A stretch of DNA of 20,907 bases from the IMG/VR virus record IMGVR_UViG_3300008267_000495, positions 1-20,907 of that record; one strand, given 5' to 3'. The position numbers were made by a program, and so were the translations under genes. This stretch comes from a virus. This document shows, piece after piece, positions 6,334-13,774 of the stretch. The notes below the pieces were generated by a model, which did not search any database, was not told where the DNA came from, and was given only the letters and a program-made list of their open reading frames with translations. Within the stretch, counting starts at the first letter, position 1; every line of letters starts with the position of its first letter.

Positions 6334-9117
6334 TTATCCACCAAATCGATCATCAATTAGAGGAGGTGGTGGAGAAGGATTTACTGTGTTGTCACCAATT
6401 GTAGGTCCACCAGGTGGGGTTAAAATATCTGGGGGTAATAAAATATCTGTAGAATTAAATGTACTTCCTTCATCATACCAAAGTAAAAGTTCACCATTGC
6501 CTGGGTCAGTATTTAAAAAAGAAGCACTAGTCATATTTCTAAAATGAACAACAGTATATCGAAATGCGGTAGAAGAAGCATATTTCCAATCATTATCTGA
6601 ATTTAACTCACCCTTAGTAACTATAGTTGGGAAATATGGTAATTCTCCATTGTAAAATTCAGCTTGATCATTATGGATTGATTGGGTTAAACCTATGGGG
6701 GTTACGATTGTTTCAGTCCATACTTGAGAATTTGATGGATTTGTTAAAGTGTTAAATTCATCAAATGTACCTCCTGTTCCTCCTTCAATAAAAGCTGTAT
6801 CAATTAATCCATTATATATACTACTAGTTATAAAAGCTTGAGGTTGAACAATTTTACTTCTTTCTAACAAATGCGGTTTAATAGTAATACCTGATTTTAG
6901 ATTAGTCCTTGCAGGAATAAAATCTTTAATCATATTAAACAATGAATTATCAAAATACTTTATTAAACGAATATAAGCTATTGGATTAAGATTATTATTA
7001 GTTAATAAACTAGTAGCTTCAATTTGTAAATCCGGGTAGTAAGGTAAAAACGTTTGTGATGGATCACCAATATATGCTCCTATATCAAAATTACCTTGTG
7101 ATTTAATATAATCATCTACATCATTTTGAGGTGAAAAGGTTATTTCTACAGCATTAACACTAGGAGATAAACTATTACCAACGGCCGAATATTCATTATA
7201 ATTTTGTAAAATACTTTTTTGAGATGATAAAACAAATTTAGGAGTAAAAGCATAAGTAGCATCTATAGTATTTGGAGGAACAATAGGAGGAAATGATTGA
7301 GACATTTGAGTACTGGTTAAAATTTGGATATTGTCAGTAACAATATCTCGTATACCAGTAATTGGCATTCCAGGATTCCATACTCCTCCAAATTCTTTTA
7401 CACTTAATATAGAACTAGTTATACCAAACATACTAATGATGTTTTGCAAACCAGCTACTGTTCCTTTGGATTTTAATAAATAAGGTAAATTATGATAAAT
7501 ACGTTTATACATTTCCTTATTAACATCATCTATAGGTGTATAAAGTGATTCTTGAGAAGCAAATTTATAATCATCTATAAATTCTCCATCATAATATGGT
7601 GGAAGGGGATCGGGGGAAATTGTTCGAGAATAACTCCCAGAATTAAACCCAGTAAAAGCATCAAATAAATCACTTACTGAAAAATTATTTTGGTAAATTT
7701 TTAATCCAAAGGATCTAATAGCATCTGCTACTAAATCTTTAGATATACCAAATTCTAATCTGTTATCTCCACTATAACGATTTGAAACATCTTTATAATA
7801 AATCCATATGTTATCATAATATTGACCAATCATATCAATGAACACTTTATAAGGTTCATTTTGAGGATCATCTGTTAGATAAGAAGGTATAGTATTAATT
7901 AAATAATCTTTATTAAGGGCATCATAAAGTGAAGCATTTTTTACCGATGATGAGTACCATGTTTGTACTATAGCATCTTCAGTAGAGTAAAGAGCATATG
8001 GTGGGGGTGTGTCTTTTTTAGGATAAGAATTTGATCCGGAACTATAATAAAGATAATAATCAAATCCATCAAAATTTTTAATTATATCAGATATTTTATC
8101 TTGCAATATAATTGTACTTGATGTAATAGCAGTATCAGCTGCATCTACTATCATTAAACTAGCACTATATTGTTCAATTAATTGAACTTTATAAAAGAAA
8201 TTTTTAACTCTTGATTCAGCAGATGAAAAATGAACAAAATTTGAAAAATCAGTATAATCAATTCCTACACTAACACTTTTATCTTCTAAATAAGATAGAA
8301 TTTGATCATATGAAGATACTAAACTTGTGTTTAATAACTGTTCATAATTAATATAATTAGTTGAATTATTAGTTCTATTTTTAACAGGTAAATCAAAATT
8401 GGGTCCTTTTATAGTAGGAGTAGTAATTCTAGGAGTTATAACATCTGGTTGGAATTTAACATTAAATGCTAAAGAATCAGCTGTTTTAGTTACAATCCAT
8501 AATGTATCTTTTAGTCTAAGCTGTGTTGGTAATGGTTCATATAGATTAACTAATATTTCATATGTTGGTTTTGTATTATCAACTAATATATTATTAGCTA
8601 TAACTAAATTATTACCACCAAAATTTAAATAAAAATCCTGAAAATATGTAGAATCAGAAGTAAGGGTTGATTTAAAATCATCAATTAATATTTCTAAAGT
8701 AGTATTAGAAAATTCATTAGTGCCTAATTTTAATTCGGTTCTGTCTCCTGATATTTCTTTTACATAAAAAATTCTTTCATCAGGGGATGAATTTAATTCT
8801 TTTCGTAAGAAATTATAAATAACATTATACTCACCATTAGTAAAACCTTTATCTTTTAAATCTTTTTCAGGGTCTAAATTAACATTAAAAGTAGCTCCAT
8901 TAACAGCATCAGTACTAGTTACTGTTACATTATCAAGAATTTGATCTGTTATTTGAAAATCTTGATTTGGAGATTTAATAGTAAATTCAATGTAATCTCC
9001 CCTATTAAAATCAAAAATAGAACTAACTAATTCAGGTGATAAAATAGATATATCTTGAGGAGAATAGGTTTGAAGTTCTAGTGTTACTGGATTTATAGGG
9101 TTTACAATAGTAGCCAT
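6334..9117 (-). CDS. Baseplate protein, P2 gpI / T4 gp7-like by motif and position
   Basis: At 927 residues this is the largest protein here. Residues about 534-577 contain YKRIYHNLPYLLKSKGT, then a helix AGLQNIISMFGI and KEFGG. This LPYLLKxKGT-x-GLxxxxxxxGI pattern is typical of phage tail protein I (P2 gpI family) and the matching core of larger wedge proteins. The first 250 residues are strand-rich (FDFNRGDYIEFTI, EYNVIYNFLRKEL), the centre has long helical parts, and the end is a Pro/Gly-rich tail (PPDILTPPGGP, PSPPPPL). In contractile tails the I-like protein joins gp6-like J and gp25-like W in the wedge, and gp7 is the large T4 counterpart. The order gp25, gp6, then this gene agrees. 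Equivalence to gp7 is inference from size and position, not from sequence identity. Confidence 0.6.
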   Translation of the reverse strand: MATIVNPINPVTLELQTYSPQDISILSPELVSSIFDFNRGDYIEFTIKSPNQDFQITDQILDNVTVTSTDAVNGATFNVNLDPEKDLKDKGFTNGEYNVIYNFLRKELNSSPDERIFYVKEISGDRTELKLGTNEFSNTTLEILIDDFKSTLTSDSTYFQDFYLNFGGNNLVIANNILVDNTKPTYEILVNLYEPLPTQLRLKDTLWIVTKTADSLAFNVKFQPDVITPRITTPTIKGPNFDLPVKNRTNNSTNYINYEQLLNTSLVSSYDQILSYLEDKSVSVGIDYTDFSNFVHFSSAESRVKNFFYKVQLIEQYSASLMIVDAADTAITSSTIILQDKISDIIKNFDGFDYYLYYSSGSNSYPKKDTPPPYALYSTEDAIVQTWYSSSVKNASLYDALNKDYLINTIPSYLTDDPQNEPYKVFIDMIGQYYDNIWIYYKDVSNRYSGDNRLEFGISKDLVADAIRSFGLKIYQNNFSVSDLFDAFTGFNSGSYSRTISPDPLPPYYDGEFIDDYKFASQESLYTPIDDVNKEMYKRIYHNLPYLLKSKGTVAGLQNIISMFGITSSILSVKEFGGVWNPGMPITGIRDIVTDNIQILTSTQMSQSFPPIVPPNTIDATYAFTPKFVLSSQKSILQNYNEYSAVGNSLSPSVNAVEITFSPQNDVDDYIKSQGNFDIGAYIGDPSQTFLPYYPDLQIEATSLLTNNNLNPIAYIRLIKYFDNSLFNMIKDFIPARTNLKSGITIKPHLLERSKIVQPQAFITSSIYNGLIDTAFIEGGTGGTFDEFNTLTNPSNSQVWTETIVTPIGLTQSIHNDQAEFYNGELPYFPTIVTKGELNSDNDWKYASSTAFRYTVVHFRNMTSASFLNTDPGNGELLLWYDEGSTFNSTDILLPPDILTPPGGPTIGDNTVNPSPPPPLIDDRFGG

Positions 9118-9123
9118 TTTTTA

Positions 9124-9492
9124 TTATAATATTGGAACATTTATTGAAGTTGGAACACTAGCTGATATTTGGAGAGTAAGTATTTGTTGGTTAGCTGCTA
9201 ATAAATCTTGTCGTAAAATTGTTATTTCATCTAACAATGCTTGAACATCTTCATTAGTCTGGTCAGCATTTATATAATCTCCACTTTTAGCTACTAAATA
9301 AGTATGTGAATTTACATCTCCTTCAGCAGGTATATCATAAAAAAGAGTATTATAAATATTAAAAAATTCAGTAACAGTTACAGTATCAACTAATGGAGAA
9401 GGAGGGATAGGAACCTGTGAGAATGAAGTATTAATTGTATTCTCATAAGCTTCTTTTTTAAAAACTGTTCTATTTAAGGAGTAATTAGCCAT
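9124..9492 (-). CDS. Small virion protein with C-terminal coiled coil
   Basis: The 122-residue protein begins MANYSLNRTVFKKEAYENTI, has a central proline patch (PIPPSPLVDTV), and then a probable helical coiled coil at about 80-108 with the pattern LLDEITILRQDLLAANQQIL, followed by a short hydrophobic tail. Coiled coils of this sort often trimerise fibre or baseplate parts. It overlaps the end of the DNRLRE-like gene by eight bases and ends six bases before the 927-residue baseplate gene, so translation of the three is probably linked. I recognise no domain. Its place between baseplate genes is the main ground for calling it a virion protein. Confidence 0.6.
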   Translation of the reverse strand: MANYSLNRTVFKKEAYENTINTSFSQVPIPPSPLVDTVTVTEFFNIYNTLFYDIPAEGDVNSHTYLVAKSGDYINADQTNEDVQALLDEITILRQDLLAANQQILTLQISASVPTSINVPIL

Positions 9493-10606
9493 TTATTACT
9501 TTAAAATAATAATTATCATCAAAAATTAATGTTGAACCATCAATGATAGTTTTAATTAAAATTTTATAATATCGTTCAGGTTCTAAACCATTCATATAAA
9601 GTGTAAAATAACTACTCTGCCCATCAGCACTTAATTGAGTATATTGATCATCGAAATCTACAACAACTTCATTAGTATCCAAGTCTTTTATTGAAAAATA
9701 TGAAGAAGTTGGTAAATAATAATTTTGAGTGTAAAAAGAAGATGTTTGGAACGATCTAGCTGGGTATGTTGGGCGGCTATTTACTCTAAATTTATTTATA
9801 CTTTCAGGGTAAAATATACCTGAGTTTTCATCTAGGGCAATAGTAGCATTAGAAGTATTCAGTATAATATTAGTAGAAGAACCTGTATTCCAAATATAGT
9901 CTCTCCACCTAAATTCTAATTGTGGTGGATAAATAGTACTAGTATCTCTAGAAAAGAACTGCATTTTAATTTGGTAATTCTCATCATCAATAAATTCAAC
10001 AGCTTGTTTAGCTATTAAACCATTATTCTCTATAGTACCACTATACCATGCCTTAACCATATTAGTAATATCAGTATTGATATCACCAGTTTCAGTATAA
10101 ACAAAACTTTGAGTTGAATAAATAGGTAATACTGTAGCATTTGAAGAGTTATAATACCAATTACCTCCACCTAAAGTACCACTATATGAAGCAGTTACAT
10201 TAGCAGGATAACCACCTGTTATCCAAGCATTACTACCAGAATACGATTTCCAACCCCAACTAACACCATTTTGAATTTCAGGATTATAATTATATTTTCC
10301 TGTACCCATATTCCAAGAACCAAAGATAGGATAAAATTCAAGTTGGGTATCTAAATTTAATCCTTCTAAATCGGCTAAAAATCCTCTAAAATAAGCCTTC
10401 CAGTTAGACCCACTAATTTTATTAGTAATGATATCATTAATTTCAGTATCTGAAAATTGTATTAAAAATCTACTAGTTTGAGGGGTTGCAGAAGCATCAA
10501 TAACTGAAGTAGATGTCTCTATTATTTCATCTAACCCTGTGTTTTTACTAGGGTATAGTGAATATATAGTAGCATCTTTGGTAGGAAAAATTTTATATAC
10601 AGCCAT
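9485..10606 (-). CDS. Baseplate-region protein with DNRLRE-like N-terminal domain
   Basis: The 373-residue protein starts MAVYKIFPTKDATIYSLYPS and continues with KNTGLDEIIE and, near residue 45, RFLIQFSDTEIN. The order D-A-T-I-Y-S, then N-x-G, then R-x-L-I-Q-F is the signature of DNRLRE (CBM96-like) beta-sandwich domains, which occur on secreted and polysaccharide-binding proteins. Later parts, such as GWKSYSGSNAWITGG, TDITNMVKAWYSG and DENYQIKMQFFSRDT, continue that fold as far as about residue 230. The remaining 140 residues are a second beta-rich region ending in YYKILIKTIIDGSTLIFDD. It overlaps its upstream neighbour by one base (TAATG). Carbohydrate or cell-surface binding is inferred from the family, and a purely architectural role is equally possible. 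Confidence 0.6.
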   Translation of the reverse strand: MAVYKIFPTKDATIYSLYPSKNTGLDEIIETSTSVIDASATPQTSRFLIQFSDTEINDIITNKISGSNWKAYFRGFLADLEGLNLDTQLEFYPIFGSWNMGTGKYNYNPEIQNGVSWGWKSYSGSNAWITGGYPANVTASYSGTLGGGNWYYNSSNATVLPIYSTQSFVYTETGDINTDITNMVKAWYSGTIENNGLIAKQAVEFIDDENYQIKMQFFSRDTSTIYPPQLEFRWRDYIWNTGSSTNIILNTSNATIALDENSGIFYPESINKFRVNSRPTYPARSFQTSSFYTQNYYLPTSSYFSIKDLDTNEVVVDFDDQYTQLSADGQSSYFTLYMNGLEPERYYKILIKTIIDGSTLIFDDNYYFKVING

Positions 10607-11034
10607 TATTTATAAGGATCAATAGTTCTATTTAATAAATCTTTATTTCCTTGAGCTCTAAATTGTTCAGAGTAAGTATTTTTTGAATCATATGGGGTTG
10701 AAGTACTAATCTGTACTACTTCAGATCCAATTAAAGTTGTATATTGTGTTGAAGGCAGATTTAATAAACCTTCATTTTTCATAGTTTTATATAATTCTAA
10801 AAGATTACCTTGTCCTCTAATAGCCCCTTCAGGGGTTTTAGTATATTGGTTTAAAGCATCATACTGTCTAGTAGATGTAACTTTATTAGATATAGCATTA
10901 TTATATCTTCCGGGTGATCCGTCTAAATATGTGTCATCTAATTTGTTTACTAATCCTTTCATATTATTATTTTTAATTGAAGAATTAGGGTTACCTAAAT
11001 TTGTTTCATTTAGTTTATTTTTTAATCCTTCCAT
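10606..11034 (-). CDS. Small baseplate-cluster protein with duplicated N-terminal motif
   Basis: This 142-residue hydrophilic protein has no recognised domain. Its N-terminus contains an internal repeat with a 24-residue period: MEGLKNKLNETNLGNPNSS (1-19) and MKGLVNKLDDTYLDGSPGR (25-43). The rest is polar, with few hydrophobic stretches, and resembles an extended or clamp-like linker rather than a globular enzyme. It follows the gp6-like wedge gene after a 29-base gap containing a TATAAATA-type element, and its stop shares a base with the start of the DNRLRE-like gene. Met25 could be an alternative start, but the first repeat then would be untranslated, and the frame is open and repeat-like from Met1, so I keep Met1. 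Confidence 0.6.
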   Translation of the reverse strand: MEGLKNKLNETNLGNPNSSIKNNNMKGLVNKLDDTYLDGSPGRYNNAISNKVTSTRQYDALNQYTKTPEGAIRGQGNLLELYKTMKNEGLLNLPSTQYTTLIGSEVVQISTSTPYDSKNTYSEQFRAQGNKDLLNRTIDPYK

Positions 11035-11049
11035 AGTAATTATTTTTAT

Positions 11050-11057
11050 TATAAATA
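11050..11057. promoter_or_regulatory. TATAAATA-type gap element
   Basis: The octamer is TATAAATA on the plus strand (TATTTATA on the coding strand), 16-23 bases ahead of the ATG at 11034 in a 29-base gap. It is the same element as at 4119 and 13762. A sense-strand promoter role would need a consensus reversed from that of T4. Confidence 0.25.
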
Positions 11058-11063
11058 TAAAAA

Positions 11064-12911
11064 CTATAAAGATACAACACGTCCTTTGATGTCACTATCA
11101 GGATATTTAACTTCAAATATCATTGGGTCTACAGAAGGATAAATAACATTATTTTGAGTAGCTCCAGGTATATCATAAGCATAAATAGAATAATTAGGAC
11201 CATATTTATTAGTTATACTAATATTTTTAACTGTTTGAACACCATCTATTCTATCAAGCATAACATATATATCTTTTAATATAATTGGTTCATTTATTTG
11301 CCATTTATCAATATTAAAATAATCTTTAACAGCAGTTATACATTTAAATAAAATATCATTATTATTATAATTAGGTAAAACTATAATGTCAAAATCAACA
11401 CCTATATTAATAACAAAACCATCTCTAATTTTAATAGAATCATTAACTATTCTATATTGAGATAAATATGTTTTTAAATTATCTTTTAATGAAGTAGAAG
11501 CATTTTTTAATTTTTTATTATTATCATATGCTAAAACATATAAATTTATTGATGATAAAGATTCACCTGGGAGAAGATTTTCTAATCTTTCAGGTTCAGC
11601 ATATATTTGAGCTAAAGAACCATACTGAGAAGGTAAACTCATAGCTCTAACTAAATAATCATCTTGGGTAACTGTTCTTAATTGAGCACCAAAAGCAGCT
11701 AAAGAATTTTGTTTTATTTCCTCTGTTGTATCACCATCTGATCCACCTGTAGCTGCTGTTGGATTTTGAACTGTTACTGATTTTATAATATCTCCAGCTA
11801 AATTATTATCCGGGACAGCAGATGGAATAGATATGTTGTCTGGGTTGGATATACCATTAAAAGCATTAGATGGTATATTGGATGCTACTCCCCCACCTGT
11901 TAGGTATCTAACTCTTAATGTTACACCAGAAGGAGCTATACCATAAGTACCTGTATATAAAAAATTAGCTGGGTCGTAAGCTGTGGTTAGATTATTATTT
12001 ACAGGGTCTAAATTATTTCCAACATTAGTAGGATTAGGGATGATTTCTTCTTCAACATTAGCAGTTGTAGTGCCAGCACCAAATTGAATTTGAAGGGTAG
12101 TAGGTGAGGTAAAACGAGTTACAAATCGTTTAGGAGTTTTTTTAAGTTGTAATAAATAAGGAACTTCTCCTTTATCAGAGCCATTATTTTTTATATTATC
12201 ATAAACCATTTCTTGGGCTAAATATGGTACTTCATACCATTTATCTCCATTACTACCTGTTATATCTAATATTCCTACTATATCCGCACTATTTATTTCT
12301 ATTGTTTGAAAACGTTGGGGTGCACCAAAAGTAAAAGTAGTAGTTTGTATGTTAGCGGATATAGCTTTACGTGTTTTTTTAAGAAGATAAAACTCGGGTT
12401 GATTTGTAATTGTATCTATAGTTAGAATACTAACTTGAGTAGGGTCTAAAGAGCTAGAAAAAGAAAAATCAACAGTATCTTGAATTACAAAATTAGTAGT
12501 TCCAACTAAGCTTGACTTTAAAACTGTATTATTATTAATAAAAGTAGCATACCTATAGTCAGGAGCATAACCATTTGGAGTTGAAATTGAAGGGATTTGT
12601 TGATATATATCTACATCAACTACTGCTACACCAGTTACTTTAGGTTTATAACCTAACATATAAGCTAAGGTATATAAATTATTTTGTTGACGAGCAAATT
12701 GAACAAAATTTTCTTGAATTTGATTATCAAGATAAAATGATAAAACATCTCCTACATACGCTGACATTTCTAAGAATAACATACCTGGGGATGAGGGTGA
12801 AAAGTCATTGTATGTTGAAGGAAAATAAGTTTTAGTATACTCAATAAGAGAATTTCTTAAATCCCCAAAATCTTTATTTACATATTTTATATCTCTATTT
12901 TCAGCGGCCAT
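11064..12911 (-). CDS. 6: Baseplate wedge protein gp6-like (Baseplate_J family)
   Basis: The 615-residue protein opens with KYVNKDFGDLRNSLIEYTKT (9-28) and a nearby SPGMLFLEMSAYVGDVLSFY, followed by helices including FARQQNNLYTLAYMLGY. This start is strongly conserved in gp6-like baseplate wedge proteins of T4-like phages. The centre, around TTEEIKQNSLAAFGAQLRTV and TQDDYLVRAMSLPSQYGSL, matches the Baseplate_J core. The C-terminal part, IKIRDGFVINIGVDFDIIVL and WQINEPIILKDIYVMLDRI, fits the last domain, which in T4 gp6 makes the dimer contacts of the inner baseplate ring. Its length is close to that of T4 gp6. It follows the gp25-like gene by two bases, the usual neighbour order. Among the calls in this window this is one of the safest. 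Confidence 0.88.
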   Translation of the reverse strand: MAAENRDIKYVNKDFGDLRNSLIEYTKTYFPSTYNDFSPSSPGMLFLEMSAYVGDVLSFYLDNQIQENFVQFARQQNNLYTLAYMLGYKPKVTGVAVVDVDIYQQIPSISTPNGYAPDYRYATFINNNTVLKSSLVGTTNFVIQDTVDFSFSSSLDPTQVSILTIDTITNQPEFYLLKKTRKAISANIQTTTFTFGAPQRFQTIEINSADIVGILDITGSNGDKWYEVPYLAQEMVYDNIKNNGSDKGEVPYLLQLKKTPKRFVTRFTSPTTLQIQFGAGTTTANVEEEIIPNPTNVGNNLDPVNNNLTTAYDPANFLYTGTYGIAPSGVTLRVRYLTGGGVASNIPSNAFNGISNPDNISIPSAVPDNNLAGDIIKSVTVQNPTAATGGSDGDTTEEIKQNSLAAFGAQLRTVTQDDYLVRAMSLPSQYGSLAQIYAEPERLENLLPGESLSSINLYVLAYDNNKKLKNASTSLKDNLKTYLSQYRIVNDSIKIRDGFVINIGVDFDIIVLPNYNNNDILFKCITAVKDYFNIDKWQINEPIILKDIYVMLDRIDGVQTVKNISITNKYGPNYSIYAYDIPGATQNNVIYPSVDPMIFEVKYPDSDIKGRVVSL

Positions 12912-12913
12912 AT

Positions 12914-13414
12914 TTAAAATATTATTTGTATATTTTGAGCTGTACTACCATAAATTGAATATATAATATCCAACTGAACAGCATTTGATTCATAAGCAGG
13001 TGTTAATGTTATAGAAATAACATCTACACTAGGAAAATTATTTTTAATATCATTAGTAAGCTTTATTTCTAAAGCTCTTAAATTTGATTCTGTTATGTTT
13101 TCAAATATAAAAGCTCTTAAATTTGATCCAAAATTAGGATTTAATACACGTTCACCTTTGTTTGTCAAAATATAATTAATCATATTTGACTTAATTTGGT
13201 CTATAGTAGTATATGTTAAACTAAATACAGAATTACCTGTTGAATAAGTAGGGGATTGATTATCAACTCCTGATGGGAGTGTTGGAGAATCAGCAGATGA
13301 TGTATATAAAAGATTATTAAATGTAGTTCCTTTACCATTAAAAGGAATAGATATTCCAACAGCTACTCGCTTATTGATATCTAAAGGATGCTTATTTGGT
13401 AATCTAACTGCCAT
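12914..13414 (-). CDS. 25: Baseplate wedge protein gp25-like (GPW/gp25 family)
   Basis: This 166-residue protein carries the GPW_gp25 core: IDQIKSNMINYILTNKGERV (71-90) continuing with LNPNFGSNLRAFIFE (91-105). The KGER-x-LNPNFGS motif corresponds to the conserved EPR-type loop of gp25 through which it contacts sheath and gp6. Strands VDVISITLTPAYES and AVQLDIIYSIYG complete the fold. A roughly 60-residue N-terminal extension rich in Ser, Thr and Pro precedes the core, making it a little longer than T4 gp25. gp25 belongs to the wedge and probably helps start sheath assembly. The ATG overlaps the stop of the previous gene by one base (TAATG), and the gp6-like gene follows two bases later. Confidence 0.88.
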   Translation of the reverse strand: MAVRLPNKHPLDINKRVAVGISIPFNGKGTTFNNLLYTSSADSPTLPSGVDNQSPTYSTGNSVFSLTYTTIDQIKSNMINYILTNKGERVLNPNFGSNLRAFIFENITESNLRALEIKLTNDIKNNFPSVDVISITLTPAYESNAVQLDIIYSIYGSTAQNIQIIF

Positions 13415-13758
13415 TATTTAGTCATTAATCCCATTATTTGATCTAAACTTACTTCACCACCAGGCAAACTTGAACCTTCACCTACTGTACTAACAGGAGG
13501 TGGAGTATAAGCTGGTTGAGAATGTGATGAATTAGCAGTTATAGTAGCATCAAATTCACCTCCAATCATACTACGTAAATTACGTTTGATATCTGGGTTA
13601 ATTGGGGTAATTTTTGTAGTGTAAGGAATAGGATTAGCATTTTCATTAACTACAGTTTTAGGAAAACGTACTGCTTCAAGAAGTATATCTTTAATTTCTT
13701 CTTGAATTGCTTCACGGACTGCTTCTTTAATTAACTTTTTTAACATATCTGTTTTCAT
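13414..13758 (-). CDS. Small conserved phage protein with charged N-terminal helix
   Basis: The 114-residue product begins with a strongly helical, charged segment, MLKKLIKEAVREAIQEEIKD (5-24), then ILLEAVRF. The rest is a Pro/Ser/Thr/Gly-rich, probably disordered middle and a short C-terminal helix, SLDQIMGLMTK. The helical start is familiar from small hypothetical proteins next to baseplate genes of marine phages, but I know of no function. It could be a chaperone, linker or minor baseplate component. It is preceded by a 16-base gap with a TATAAATA-type element at 13762-13769, and its stop shares a base with the gp25-like start. Confidence 0.6.
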   Translation of the reverse strand: MKTDMLKKLIKEAVREAIQEEIKDILLEAVRFPKTVVNENANPIPYTTKITPINPDIKRNLRSMIGGEFDATITANSSHSQPAYTPPPVSTVGEGSSLPGGEVSLDQIMGLMTK

Positions 13759-13761
13759 GGA

Positions 13762-13769
13762 TATAAATA
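13762..13769. promoter_or_regulatory. TATAAATA-type gap element
   Basis: TATAAATA on the plus strand (TATTTATA on the coding strand), 4-11 bases ahead of the ATG at 13758. This is too close to the start codon to act as a sense promoter for that gene unless the transcript begins inside it, so a role in translation initiation or chance A/T richness must be considered. Confidence 0.22.
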
Positions 13770-13774
13770 TTTGA

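Noticed and set aside
10607-10614. TATAAATA in the sense orientation directly ahead of the ATG at 10606
   Set aside because: It is made of the last codons and stop of the upstream gene. As a promoter it would start transcription within the next gene, so it is probably a coincidence in AT-rich sequence.
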